A stretch of DNA of 13,734 nucleotides, from contig CBDUBU010000090.1 in NCBI GenBank assembly GCA_965365465.1, positions 1 through 13,734 of the forward strand. The letters are read 5' to 3'. Shown here in pieces: positions 1-7,928 of this stretch. The first letter of the stretch is position 1, and each line of letters starts with the position of its first letter. Under the pieces are notes generated by a model. The model had not been told where the DNA came from, searched no databases, and saw only the letters and a list, made by a program, of their open reading frames with translations. Position numbers and translations under genes: made by a program. Source of the DNA: CBDUBU01 sp965365465. Its GTDB lineage: Bacteria; Bacteroidota; Rhodothermia; Rhodothermales; DASSAV01.

Positions 1-142
1 TGCCGGTGACGTGGATGCCGGCTTCGGCAAAGACCACCGCCAGCGGCAGGCCTACATAGCCCAGACCGATGACGCCCATACGGGCCTCACGACGGTGTAT
101 ACGATCCAGCAGGTGCTCCTGTATGATTTCCCGGTTTTCCAT
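1..142 (-). CDS. Nucleotide-sugar dehydrogenase (UDP-HexNAc/UDP-glucose dehydrogenase family), N-terminal part only
   Basis: Only the first 47 codons are inside the window; the rest lies beyond the left edge. Read on the minus strand from the ATG at 142-140, the protein begins MENREIIQEHLLDRIHRR and then shows MGVIGLGYVGLPLAVVFAEA at about residues 22-41. GxGYVGLP is the NAD-binding Rossmann motif that opens UDP-glucose, UDP-ManNAc and UDP-GlcNAc dehydrogenases. Such enzymes oxidise the sugar C6 alcohol to a uronic acid for capsule, O-antigen or exopolysaccharide synthesis. Which sugar is used cannot be told from this fragment. The short N-terminal extension before the Rossmann strand resembles WbpA/TviB-type members. 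There is no clear ribosome binding site. The gene is oriented like the chemoreceptor upstream of it, but a 308-base gap with a strong hairpin separates them, so a separate transcript is more likely. Confidence 0.85.
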   Translation of the reverse strand, partial: MENREIIQEHLLDRIHRREARMGVIGLGYVGLPLAVVFAEAGIHVTG

Positions 143-450
143 GGGTGCTTGTATCCGGTCGGAACGAAAAATGGCCGTTGGTCAGGCAGCAAGATAGAAC
201 GATCCCCGTATTGTACAAAGCGAATCCTGCACCCGTAGTTCGGCGACGCGCAGCAAGACCGGGGCGCTCCCCCCGGATCGGCGTGGTGAATCCGGAGGGA
301 GCGCCCGAGCCCGGTGCACGGACCGGTTCCCGATATCGGCTTCCGAGGGGCCCCTTCAGGCCGGACGGGCATCCATGCTGCGCTGCTCGCCCTATCGGGC
401 GAAAAAAGAAATCGTGAGCGGCTCCCGGATGGCTGCCTGAAATACCACCG
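143..450. other. Intergenic stretch without a recognisable gene
   Basis: This gap lies between the 3' end of the chemoreceptor gene and the start of the dehydrogenase gene, both on the minus strand. I see no convincing coding sequence in it: the open frames here lack domain-like content and overlap each other. Its one clear structure is the inverted repeat at 262-306, listed separately. A smaller hairpin sits near 388-402 (tcgccc/gggcga), but it is followed by an A-run on the plus strand. For leftward transcription the T-run would come before the stem, so it is not a normal terminator. The promoter of the dehydrogenase gene should lie here, but I cannot pick it out. Confidence 0.5.
262..306. 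repeat. Strong inverted repeat, 17-bp arms
   Basis: Arm 262-278 (gggcgctccccccggat) and arm 290-306 (atccggagggagcgccc) are complementary except at one position, around an 11-base loop. The transcript would form a very stable GC-rich hairpin. It lies about 145 bases past the stop codon of the chemoreceptor and about 120 bases before the start of the dehydrogenase gene. It could end the leftward chemoreceptor transcript or act as an attenuator or mRNA end-protector. There is no T-tract after it on either strand, so a classical intrinsic terminator is not supported. Confidence 0.6.
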
Positions 451-2070
451 CTACAGAGCCGGTTGAAGGCGTCCGGCTGAGACCGGGGGCGGGGCATCGG
501 TAAGTTTGAAGCGCCCTACTACCGCTTGCAACTCGGTAGCCATGTGGTTCAGCGCGCGGACGGCCTCATCTACCTGCTGCGCCTGACGGCTCATTTCCTC
601 GGCCCCCGCGCCTATCTGTTCGGCCGTTGCCCCGTTTTCGACCGAGACGCCGGCCATGCTTTCGGTGGCTCTCAGCACCTCGCGCGTGTGGACGGTCAGC
701 TGGTCTACGGCCCGCTTGCTTTCTTCCGCCACCCGGCTGACGTCGGCGATGACGCCCGAGAGGGCATCCGATACCACCTTGATTTCTGCGGCCGCGGCGC
801 CGGCATCGGCTACGGAAGCCGAGACGGACTCCTGGATGGTTTTAACCAGCTTCGTTATCTGCGTGGTGGCCGTTTGCGAGCGTTCCGCAAGGCGTCTGAC
901 TTCATCGGCGACGACCGCGAAACCCCGCCCCTGTTCGCCGGCGCGGGCCGCTTCGATGGCGGCGTTTAGAGCAAGCAGGTTGGTCTGGGCGGCAATGTCA
1001 TCGATCGTTTCGACCATCACGCCGATTTCCTGGGAATGGCTGCCCATTTCTTCCACTTTGCGGAAGGACTCGGTAACCTTATCCGTGATGCCGCCCTGAT
1101 CCGTAATGCGGCGGGATACCTCTGTCACCCTTCCGATGGCTTCTGCCTGCCCCTCGATCCCACGGACAATGGTTTCGACGTGCCGGTTGAAGCTGTCCAT
1201 CATCTGCGAGGTTTCGGATGCAGTTTGTGACTGCTCGGAGATACCCGAGGCCATTTCGTGGATGGCCGAAGCGATCTGATGAACGGCCTGGCTCGTCTGG
1301 CCGGCGGCGTTTCCGAGTTGCTCGGAGGCGGCGCCCAGGTTTTCGGAGTTTACCCGCACCGTCGAGATACCTGAAACCATCCTTTCCTGCAAATCCGTCA
1401 GGTGTCTCGATACGAGCTGCATCTGGGCTTCTACCTCGCCGGTATATTCGTTTCCCGGCGGCAGGGGTTGCTGAGGGGCGCTCAGATTGCCCTGCGCCCA
1501 CTTCGCGAGCACCACGGCGAGGCGGTCTACGGAGGCTTTCAGATACGCCAGCACCGACGTGGCCGGCGTGACGTCCTGCACCACCTCGATGTGGCCGATC
1601 CGATTGCCGTCGCGGCCGGTGAGGAAGGCCGCGTCCACCCGGAAGTCACGATCCAGGCCGGGCTGCCGGAACTCCGAGGTGGGTTGCCCCCTGCGCAGCA
1701 TGGCTATGCCGCAGCGTTCGGTGTTGCAAATGTCGGCGCCCCAGTTAGCGCACCCGACGCCGCCTACCTCGCCCCTTTTCCGGTTCATCACGCCTGTCGA
1801 GGCGGCGTTGATGAACGTCCACTTCATGTCGTTATCGGTTACGGAGATAGGGAAGGGGATGGCATCGAGCATGGACTCGTACCAGTGCATCCGATCGGCG
1901 AGGCTCAGTAAAGCCCGCGCCATCTCTCCGATTTCGCCTTTTTCTTTTGCCAGTCGATCCGCCTCCTGCATGTCGGCCTTTCCGCTTGCCAGTCGCACCG
2001 CCAGGTCCAGCAGTGCACGCCGTTTTCTCGATCCCACCATCGATCCCTCTACGTTTGTTGAATCAGACAT
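451..2070 (-). CDS. Soluble PAS-domain methyl-accepting chemotaxis protein
   Basis: The product is a 539-residue chemoreceptor with no membrane segment, so it should signal from the cytoplasm to a CheA/CheW array. Residues 63-165 form a PAS sensor domain (ESMLDAIPFPISVTDNDMKW near its start, ending GHIEVVQDVT). It carries three cysteines at 107, 115 and 120 in a C-x7-C-x4-C arrangement, which suggests a redox- or metal-linked input. A HAMP-like linker follows (about 168-225), then a long helical signalling domain. The hairpin tip at 355-397 contains the conserved IAAQTNLLALNAAIEAARAG and GRGFAVVADEVRRLAERS. No C-terminal NWETF-type tether is present. The gene starts 68 bases after the stop of the histidine kinase gene on the same strand, so they may share a transcript. 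A start at residue 11 (ATG at 2040-2038) is possible, since agaggg precedes it by four bases. A weak inverted repeat, gttgct/agcaac, spans 2071-2096. Confidence 0.93.
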   Translation of the reverse strand: MSDSTNVEGSMVGSRKRRALLDLAVRLASGKADMQEADRLAKEKGEIGEMARALLSLADRMHWYESMLDAIPFPISVTDNDMKWTFINAASTGVMNRKRGEVGGVGCANWGADICNTERCGIAMLRRGQPTSEFRQPGLDRDFRVDAAFLTGRDGNRIGHIEVVQDVTPATSVLAYLKASVDRLAVVLAKWAQGNLSAPQQPLPPGNEYTGEVEAQMQLVSRHLTDLQERMVSGISTVRVNSENLGAASEQLGNAAGQTSQAVHQIASAIHEMASGISEQSQTASETSQMMDSFNRHVETIVRGIEGQAEAIGRVTEVSRRITDQGGITDKVTESFRKVEEMGSHSQEIGVMVETIDDIAAQTNLLALNAAIEAARAGEQGRGFAVVADEVRRLAERSQTATTQITKLVKTIQESVSASVADAGAAAAEIKVVSDALSGVIADVSRVAEESKRAVDQLTVHTREVLRATESMAGVSVENGATAEQIGAGAEEMSRQAQQVDEAVRALNHMATELQAVVGRFKLTDAPPPVSAGRLQPAL

Positions 2071-2138
2071 GTTGCTAATGACATATCCCTAGCAACTTCT
2101 GTAGGTATCGACGGGGAGGGGCCGGATTTAAGCTCCGC

Positions 2139-4487
2139 TCAACCGACCGGCAGAACCACAGAGAACACGCTGCCCGCTCCCTGACGGCTCCGGACCTCTA
2201 TCGAGCCTCCCAGGCCGTCAACGAGCCGTTTCGTAATGGCCAGCCCCAGCCCTGCCCCTTCGTGGCTGCGGTCGGAGCCGCTGGATTCCTGCGAGAACTC
2301 ATCGAACAAATGAGGCAGGTAGGCCGGGTCGATGCCGATGCCGGTGTCCTCCACTTCGAGGTGCAATTCATCGGCGGTGTGAGCAAGGCGCACCGTAACC
2401 GAGCCGTTGCGGGTAAACTTCACGGCGTTGCTGAGCAGGTTGGATACGATCCGGTCGAATGCCGCCGGATCGGTCACGATGCTTTCGGGGGCGGTTTCGG
2501 CCTCCAGGGATAGGCGTACGTCGTTATCGGCGGCGGCGGGTTCGAACAGCTGCATCAGGTGTTCAAGCGCGGCAACCGGATCGAGCATCTGCCGGTTCCA
2601 CTCGCGGGAGCCGCTCTGGAGTTGCGCGAGGTCGAGCACGGCATTCAACGTATCGAGCAGCCGCCGCGCTCCCTGCCGGATCATGTAAGCAAATTCGCGG
2701 GCCGACCCCCCGGTTTCTTCATGCAGAATGTCGGCAAACCCAATCACCGTGGTGAGCGGCGTGCGGATCTCGTGGCTCATATTGGCCAGAAATGCGGACT
2801 TCATCCGGTCCATTTCTTCGGCTTTTTCTCTGGCGCGGATGAGTTCCTGCTCAAACGCTTTCTGTGCGGTGATGTCCTGCCCGGCCCCGTGGACACGGAT
2901 TACCCGGCCGGATGCTTCGTCCCATTCGGGCAGGTATAGCGTTCGGATCCACCGTATCTCTCCGGCGGGGGTTATGATCCGATAATCAAGGGTCATCTGC
3001 CGGTTGGTGAGCGCAGCCTGGCGAAACGCGCCGAAGGCCTCCTCGTCCTCGGGGTGGATGGCGGCGGGCCATCCGAACCGCTCGATCTCCCGCTGTGAGT
3101 ACCCGGTTACCTGTTCGACCGTGTCGGTTACCCACTCCGGCCGCCACTGCCCCGCTTCATCGATGCTATACGAAAACCCGTAGGAATGCAGCAGCGCGGA
3201 AAGGGCGCGGTAACGCTCCCCGGAGGTTTTTACGTCGCGTTCGGCGCGGGTCTGTTCCGAAATGTCATGGACGATGGACAGCAGATGGGGTTTGCTTTCG
3301 ATGGGCACTGGTCCGCTGAATACCTCCACGTCGCGCAGTTCCCCCGAAGCCAGGCGGTGCTTCGTGCGAAAGCGTCCGCCCCCGTCCTGAATGAACGCGA
3401 TGGTGCTCCGAATATTTGCGGTGGATTGCGTGGCGATGGAATCGAGGCGGCTGCCGGCCAGCTGTTCTCTCGGGTATCCGTAGAAATGACAGGCTGCCGG
3501 ATTGGCATCCACTATGGTTTCCGACTCCGGGTCGATGAGCACCATCACAGAATAGTTGTCCTGAAACAGGCTGCGGTAGCGTGCTTCGCTCTCCGCCAGC
3601 GCTTTACGAACCGTCTGTTCCCGTTCGCGCAGGCGAATGGCCCCGATCCCGAAGGCCAGGTCGGCGGCCAGCTCCTCCAGCAACGCCTGTTCTTCTCCCT
3701 CAAATTCGGCAGGGTCTGCGGCGTACAGGGCGAGCACGCCGAACACCGAGTCCTCTGTTTTCAACGGGAGGGCAACGAGTGAGGCAAAACCATACCGCAG
3801 GGCTTTCTCACGCCAGGGTTCGAAATCGGGTTCGCGCCGGACGTCCCGGAAGCAAACGGTACGCCCCGTTCGGACCGCCGTACCAACCGGGCCGCGCCCG
3901 TGGGGTTCATCGGCCCAGGTTATGCGCAGCTCATTCAGGTAATCAAGCCCCTGCCCGCACCACGCTACCGGCCGTACGGTTCGTTTTTCGTCGTGTTCCA
4001 GATAGCCCACCCAGGCCATACGATACCCGGCCGCTTCGGTGGCCACCCGGCATACGCCGGCCGTAATCGTATCCTCATCCGTGGAGCGTAGCAGCACCTG
4101 GTTGGAACCGGAGAGGGCCTTGAGCGCCCGGTTGACCCGCTCCAGATGCCGTTCGTTGCGATGCTGCTCCGTGACATCCCGGAAGTACACGTGCAGGCCG
4201 GAATCCTCCGGAAAGGCTTGAATTTCCAGCCAGACGAGCATTCTTTCGGAGTACTGGCGAAAGGAAACGGGGATTAGCTCCTGCCGGGCGCGTATGAAGT
4301 GCCCGTAAAGCGGCGTCTCGGACAGGTGCGGGTACTCATCCCAGAAGACCTTCCCCAGAAGGTCGGCCCTGGTGCGGCGTAACTGTGTTTCTGCGCGGGG
4401 ATTGAGATAGGTAAACCGCCACTGATTATCGAGCGAAAAGTACGCTTCGGTAATGCAGCTCAGGATACGCTCAGCCGGGTGAGCCAT
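2139..4487 (-). CDS. Soluble multi-sensor histidine kinase (PAS-GAF-PAS-PAS-HisKA-HATPase)
   Basis: This 782-residue sensor kinase has no membrane helix and no receiver domain. In order I see PAS 1 (about 5-108, ending VYFRDVTEQ), GAF (about 128-288, with GRGPVGTAVRTG and FGVLALYAADP), PAS 2 (about 302-416, ending IVHDISEQ), and PAS 3 (about 425-545, ending GAGQDIT). The kinase core follows. The phosphoacceptor is His572 in FLANMSHEIRTPL. The ATP-binding region has the N box around Asn687 (SNLLSNAVKF), the G1 box DTGIGI at 714-719 and the G2 box GAGLGLAI at 744-751, so it should be active. It probably senses several cytoplasmic cues and phosphorylates a response regulator encoded elsewhere, as none is in view. 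It is upstream of the soluble chemoreceptor on the same strand. The ATG at 4487-4485 is preceded by no Shine-Dalgarno sequence. Confidence 0.93.
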   Translation of the reverse strand: MAHPAERILSCITEAYFSLDNQWRFTYLNPRAETQLRRTRADLLGKVFWDEYPHLSETPLYGHFIRARQELIPVSFRQYSERMLVWLEIQAFPEDSGLHVYFRDVTEQHRNERHLERVNRALKALSGSNQVLLRSTDEDTITAGVCRVATEAAGYRMAWVGYLEHDEKRTVRPVAWCGQGLDYLNELRITWADEPHGRGPVGTAVRTGRTVCFRDVRREPDFEPWREKALRYGFASLVALPLKTEDSVFGVLALYAADPAEFEGEEQALLEELAADLAFGIGAIRLREREQTVRKALAESEARYRSLFQDNYSVMVLIDPESETIVDANPAACHFYGYPREQLAGSRLDSIATQSTANIRSTIAFIQDGGGRFRTKHRLASGELRDVEVFSGPVPIESKPHLLSIVHDISEQTRAERDVKTSGERYRALSALLHSYGFSYSIDEAGQWRPEWVTDTVEQVTGYSQREIERFGWPAAIHPEDEEAFGAFRQAALTNRQMTLDYRIITPAGEIRWIRTLYLPEWDEASGRVIRVHGAGQDITAQKAFEQELIRAREKAEEMDRMKSAFLANMSHEIRTPLTTVIGFADILHEETGGSAREFAYMIRQGARRLLDTLNAVLDLAQLQSGSREWNRQMLDPVAALEHLMQLFEPAAADNDVRLSLEAETAPESIVTDPAAFDRIVSNLLSNAVKFTRNGSVTVRLAHTADELHLEVEDTGIGIDPAYLPHLFDEFSQESSGSDRSHEGAGLGLAITKRLVDGLGGSIEVRSRQGAGSVFSVVLPVG

Positions 4488-4914
4488 ACCGATCAGGGGT
4501 TTTTCCCTCTACCTGCATATCCGGGCGGCCAGGGAATATCCGTCCGGCACAGAAAGAACGAACAGAATGGCCACCGGCAGCAGAAACGGCTACTGGAGCC
4601 GATCCGGGGCCGGGAGGCCAACGGTCGAATATAACGTCCACTTTCGGGTTTTAGCTATCGGGGTAACCCTGACAGCGCATAAAAAACGGGATGAGCGCAT
4701 CCGGTAAAGTGTGGATTGCAGCGGCGCATCGTTTCAATCCACGTAAACTTCACGCTCATGGCCTAACCTGTATCGGCGCGTTGCCGTAAGGCCACCCAGA
4801 CACCCCGGAAACGGGTGGTTGCTTACACTCCCTGCCGGCGCGCGACGGCAGGGGGTATCCTTCCGGAACGTGTCCGTTCCGCTGCCTTACAGATACTCAG
4901 AGATAACAGCTACC
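4488..4914. promoter_or_regulatory. Divergent intergenic region with several hairpins
   Basis: This 427-base region separates the leftward kinase gene from the rightward secreted-protein gene and should hold both promoters, although I cannot name clear -35/-10 boxes. Its right half is full of inverted repeats. One is nested: atgagcg 4691-4697 with cgctcat 4753-4759, enclosing aagtgtggattg 4707-4718, which pairs with caatccac 4735-4742 and actt 4747-4750. Further right are ccaccc/gggtgg (4792-4797/4813-4818), ccctgccg/cggcaggg (4830-4837/4846-4853) and ggaacg/cgttcc around a four-base loop (4865-4880). The last three would lie in the mRNA leader of the secreted-protein gene if transcription starts upstream of them. 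I see no coding sequence here apart from an unlikely N-terminal extension of the next gene. Confidence 0.5.
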
Positions 4915-5505
4915 ATGAAAACGTTCGCCGCTTGCTTCTTCGCGCTTTTCCTTGTTCTGCCCTCTCAGGCTCAAACAACTTCCTCCCGCGGCTTCCGGTG
5001 GTATCTCGCCCCGACGGCCGAGGTAACGACCATCAACGGAAAAACCGCCGGGCTCGCGGGTATGGGCGCCGGCTGGATCGTCAACGACCACCTCTCGCTG
5101 GGCATCCAGTCCGCCCGGATACAGAATGAAATCCGGGCCGACCAGGCTGGACCGGAAGGCTCTCCCTACGTCGATTTCTGGTACTCGGGGCTTACGGCCG
5201 ATTACGGCGCTCAGGTCACCGGCCGGCTGCGCCTCTCCGCCCGGGCCCTGTTCGGGGCCGGCGAAGCGCACTGGCGCGAGAGCTTCGAGGACGGGTTTTT
5301 CGGCAATCGGGAAAAGGATGAAAACCACACGACGTCGTTCGTTGCCATTCCCGGTGTCGGGGCCGCCTACAACCTGACTTCGTGGATGCAGCTTTCGGCC
5401 GGCGGCGGGTACCGCTATGTCGGCGCGGGCAAGTCGGAGGTGCTGTCTCAAAAAGACATGAGCGGTTTCTACGGATCGATCGGCGTGCGCTTCGGCCGAT
5501 TCTGA
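4915..5505 (+). CDS. Secreted small beta-barrel-like outer-membrane protein, function unknown
   Basis: The product is 196 residues long. It opens with a typical signal peptide, MKTFAACFFALFLVLPSQAQ, probably cleaved after AQA or AQ near residue 20. The mature part alternates polar and hydrophobic residues with many glycines and aromatics (WYLAPTAEVTTING, AGMGAGWIVNDHLSLGIQSA, FVAIPGVGAAYNL, GGGYRYVGAG) and ends FYGSIGVRFGRF with a terminal Phe. This is what small eight-stranded outer-membrane barrels look like, so I infer an OmpW/OmpX-like barrel in the outer membrane. No family motif allows a more specific name. I chose the ATG at 4915 because the signal peptide begins there. An in-frame ATG at 4819 would add 32 residues with no signal character, reading through leader hairpins. 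The gene stands alone, with a hairpin-rich leader upstream and an intrinsic terminator 23 bases after its stop. Confidence 0.75.
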   Translation: MKTFAACFFALFLVLPSQAQTTSSRGFRWYLAPTAEVTTINGKTAGLAGMGAGWIVNDHLSLGIQSARIQNEIRADQAGPEGSPYVDFWYSGLTADYGAQVTGRLRLSARALFGAGEAHWRESFEDGFFGNREKDENHTTSFVAIPGVGAAYNLTSWMQLSAGGGYRYVGAGKSEVLSQKDMSGFYGSIGVRFGRF

Positions 5506-5527
5506 AACGGCCTGCGGGCATTAAACG

Positions 5528-5563
5528 CGGCGTGATCGGGTCTATCCCGGTCACGCCGTTTTT
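5528..5563 (+). terminator. Rho-independent terminator of the secreted-protein gene
   Basis: Arms cggcgtgatcggg (5528-5540) and cccggtcacgccg (5546-5558) pair over 13 bases, with one G-U, around the loop tctat. They are followed directly by ttttt (5559-5563). This is a textbook intrinsic terminator just after the stop codon at 5505. Confidence 0.92.
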
Positions 5564-5828
5564 ATTATCCGGACAGGCGCCCACGCCTCGCGTGGGGCGA
5601 TTTCGCCTGAGTAGGGGAGGGGGTATTAACAAATCTCGTCAGGCGTCCCCGCAAAGAGCATAAACAGCCACCCTGTCAGACTGAACGTTTTGCCTCTTAT
5701 AAAGAAACGGTTACCGGGCTTCAGCAGGACTATTACGTGCCGATACTCGTTTAACCAACGGGGAAGCGGGCGCATGTCGTCAAAGAGCTACTGTTTCCCT
5801 CTTTCCAACCGTTTACGCTCCCTACTCC
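5564..5828 (+). promoter_or_regulatory. Leader and promoter region of the membrane chemoreceptor gene
   Basis: There is no coding sequence that I can support here. Directly after the preceding terminator comes a nested hairpin, 5574-5609: caggcg/cgcctg outside and cccacg/cgtggg (5580-5585/5591-5596) inside. A TATAAA at 5698-5703 is a possible -10 box, but no good -35 box lies 16-18 bases before it. GCCGATAC at 5739-5746 resembles the -10 box of flagellar sigma-28 promoters but lacks its -35 partner. No Shine-Dalgarno sequence precedes the ATG at 5829. Confidence 0.35.
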
Positions 5829-7760
5829 ATGCGTATAAGCATTCGAAACAAACTACTCGGCTCCTTTTCCGTTGTCGCCTTCATCGCCGTCGGCATGGGC
5901 CTCTTCGGCATTTTCAATATCCGCTCGCTGGATCAGGGCAGCGTAGCGATGTACGAAAAGATGACCGTCCCTACCGGCATCGTAGCTCGCATGAACGATG
6001 CCGCCCTGAAAGGGGAGATCCTCCTCCGGGACCTGGTCCACTCCGACTCGCCCGCAGCGCGTGAATCGATCCTCCGGCAGTTGCAGTTGCAATCCGCCCG
6101 TTTCGACAGCCTGGCCGTTCAGTACGAAGGAACGTTTTTCTCGGATGAGGACCGCGCCCGCTATGCTCGGCTTCGGCAGGTATACGAGCAGTATATGCCC
6201 GTGCAGCGCCGCACGGCCGATCTGGCGATGGAGGATAGCACAGGTGAAGCCGCCCGGCTCCTTTTGGAGGGGGAAGCCCGCTCCCAATCCGAAATCCTGG
6301 ACCGGGAACTGGACGATCTGCTGACCTTCAACATCGACGGCGCCGCGCAAACCGCCGCGGACAACTCCATTACCACCCGGAACGCTACCAAATGGACGTT
6401 CGTCTGGCTCGCCCTCGGATTGATCATCGCTCTGGCGTTCGGCTTTCTCATTGCCCGCTCCGTTGGGGGGCCGGTTCAACAGCTCGCCGAGGCCGCCCGT
6501 AAGGTGGCCGCCGGCGACACCGAGGTATCGGTTTCGGTAACGACGGGAGACGAACTGGAGCAGCTCGGACAGGATTTCAACGGCATGGTGCAGAGCATCG
6601 GCGATGCCCTGGCGGCGGTGGCGGCCGAGAAAGCCTCCGTGGAATGTAAGGTCGAAGAAGCAGTCCGCCTCTCCGAAGAAGCCCGGCAGGACCTTGCCCA
6701 CAGCGTCGAGCGCATCCTCGGCCGGATGAGCCGGTTGGCCGAAGGCGACCTGACGGTCCGCCTCGACGTCGTCCGGGAGGATGAGATCGGACGCCTGTTC
6801 GACGGCTTCAACCGGGCCGTGGAGAACATGCATCGGATGATCCTGGACGTCGATCAAGCCGTCGGGGCGGCGGCCGGTACGGCTACGCAGATCTCCTCGT
6901 CGAGCGAGGAACTGGCCGCCGGTTCCCAGGAGCAGTCGGTGCAGGCGCAGGAGGTGGCCGCTGCCGTGGAACAGATGGCGCGCACCATCATCGATAACGC
7001 CCGCACCGCCGCCGACACGACGCAGTATGCCGAGTCCTCCGGCCGGGCAGCCCGGGAAGGAGGCCGGGTGGTGGGCGAAACCGTCGCCGAGATCGAAGCC
7101 ATTGCCCGGGTGGTCCAGGAAGCTGCCGGCACGGTAGAACGGCTTGGCAAAAGCAGCGAGGCCATCGGGGAAATCACAACGGTTATCGATGAAATCGCCG
7201 ACCAGACTAACTTGCTTGCCCTCAATGCGGCCATCGAAGCCGCCAGGGCAGGCGAGCACGGCCGCGGTTTCGCCGTCGTGGCCGACGAGGTCCGCAAGCT
7301 CGCCGAGCGCACCGGATCGGCCACCAAGCAGATAACCGGAATGGTAAAGGTGATCCAGCGTGAGACGGGCGAGGCCGTGACCGCCATGCGTCAGGGAGGC
7401 CGGCAGATGACCCGTGGCATCGAGCTGGCCGGGCAGGCGCGGGATTCGCTGAACCGGATCGTTTCAGAAGCCGGAAACGTGATCGAACGGGTCTCTCAGA
7501 TCGCTGCCGCCTCGGAGGAGCAGTCCACTACCGCCGAACAGATCAGCCGGAGCGTGGAGGCCATCTCCAGCGTAACGAACCAGTCGGCGGCCGGAATCAC
7601 GCAAATTGCGCGCGCCGCCGACGACCTGAACGGGCTAACCTCAACGCTTCGATCGCTGGTCTCCGCCTTCCGCACCGATATATCCATGAAAGCGGCAGCC
7701 CCCTCCCGGGCAGGGCGCCGGTATGCGCCCTCCGGCGACGGAATGCCGACGCCTTCCTGA
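5829..7760 (+). CDS. Transmembrane methyl-accepting chemotaxis protein with four-helix-bundle sensor and two HAMP units
   Basis: This 643-residue chemoreceptor sits in the inner membrane. TM1 is at about 9-30 and TM2 at about 190-209. Between them is a mostly helical periplasmic domain of about 160 residues, fitting the 4HB_MCP type. HAMP 1 follows TM2 (about 210-262, SVGGPVQQLAEAARKVAAGD), then a charged coiled coil (about 266-293) and a second HAMP-like unit (about 294-342, RLAEGDLTVRLDVVREDEIG). The signalling domain has its hairpin tip at 452-494, with IADQTNLLALNAAIEAARAG and GRGFAVVADEVRKLAER. It should control CheA through CheW. The C-terminal tail after about residue 615 is basic and unstructured, with no NWETF tether. 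The ligand cannot be read from the sequence. Long open frames on the opposite strand here come from the GC-rich codon pattern and are not separate genes. Confidence 0.95.
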   Translation: MRISIRNKLLGSFSVVAFIAVGMGLFGIFNIRSLDQGSVAMYEKMTVPTGIVARMNDAALKGEILLRDLVHSDSPAARESILRQLQLQSARFDSLAVQYEGTFFSDEDRARYARLRQVYEQYMPVQRRTADLAMEDSTGEAARLLLEGEARSQSEILDRELDDLLTFNIDGAAQTAADNSITTRNATKWTFVWLALGLIIALAFGFLIARSVGGPVQQLAEAARKVAAGDTEVSVSVTTGDELEQLGQDFNGMVQSIGDALAAVAAEKASVECKVEEAVRLSEEARQDLAHSVERILGRMSRLAEGDLTVRLDVVREDEIGRLFDGFNRAVENMHRMILDVDQAVGAAAGTATQISSSSEELAAGSQEQSVQAQEVAAAVEQMARTIIDNARTAADTTQYAESSGRAAREGGRVVGETVAEIEAIARVVQEAAGTVERLGKSSEAIGEITTVIDEIADQTNLLALNAAIEAARAGEHGRGFAVVADEVRKLAERTGSATKQITGMVKVIQRETGEAVTAMRQGGRQMTRGIELAGQARDSLNRIVSEAGNVIERVSQIAAASEEQSTTAEQISRSVEAISSVTNQSAAGITQIARAADDLNGLTSTLRSLVSAFRTDISMKAAAPSRAGRRYAPSGDGMPTPS

Positions 7761-7788
7761 AGCCGTGCCATTCCCGCTCCCAAACGTA

Positions 7789-7822
7789 AAAACCCGCAGA
7801 TCCTTACGGAAATGCGGGTTTT
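7789..7822. terminator. Bidirectional intrinsic terminator between the chemoreceptor and tRNA-Leu
   Basis: Arms aaaacccgca (7789-7798) and tgcgggtttt (7813-7822) are perfect complements around a 14-base loop. The A-run on one side and T-run on the other make it usable from both directions. It sits 28 bases after the chemoreceptor stop (plus strand) and 3 bases past the 3' end of the tRNA-Leu (minus strand), so it likely ends both transcripts. Confidence 0.88.
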
Positions 7823-7825
7823 ATG

Positions 7826-7909
7826 TGCCCGAGACTGGACTCGAACCAGCACGACCTTGCGGCCACATGACCCTGAATCATGCGCGTCTACCAATTCCGC
7901 CACTCGGGC
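7826..7909 (-). tRNA. tRNA-Leu (anticodon CAG)
   Basis: The minus strand gives an 84-base class II tRNA. The acceptor stem is GCCCGAG with CTCGGGC and the discriminator base is A. The D-arm is GGCGGAATTGGTAGACGC. The anticodon stem is CATGA/TCATG around the loop TTCAGGG, so the anticodon is CAG. A long variable arm (GGCCGCAAGGTC region) and the T-arm GGTTCGAGTCC follow. The three bases after the discriminator are not CCA, so the 3' end must be added by CCA-adding enzyme. It reads codon CUG. It is convergent with the chemoreceptor gene and shares its terminator. Confidence 0.97.
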
Positions 7910-7928
7910 AACATTCGGCGGAGAACGA

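Noticed and set aside
4731..4743. GTTTCAATCCACG, identical to the conserved end of many type I-C CRISPR repeats
   Set aside because: There is one copy only, with no spacer-repeat periodicity and no cas genes. The nearby gtggattg is its complement as part of a hairpin, not a second repeat.
4819..4914. Upstream ATG extending the barrel-like protein by 32 residues
   Set aside because: The extension would bury the signal peptide and reads through leader hairpins; the ATG at 4915 starts an intact signal peptide.
5739..5746. GCCGATAC, near the sigma-28 (FliA) -10 consensus, upstream of the membrane chemoreceptor
   Set aside because: No TAAAG-like -35 box lies about 15 bases before it; the only TAAAG (5700-5704) is too far away.
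5853..7259. 468-codon open frame on the minus strand across the chemoreceptor gene
   Set aside because: It is the reverse shadow of a GC-rich coding sequence. Its translation has no domain features, while the plus strand encodes a clear chemoreceptor.
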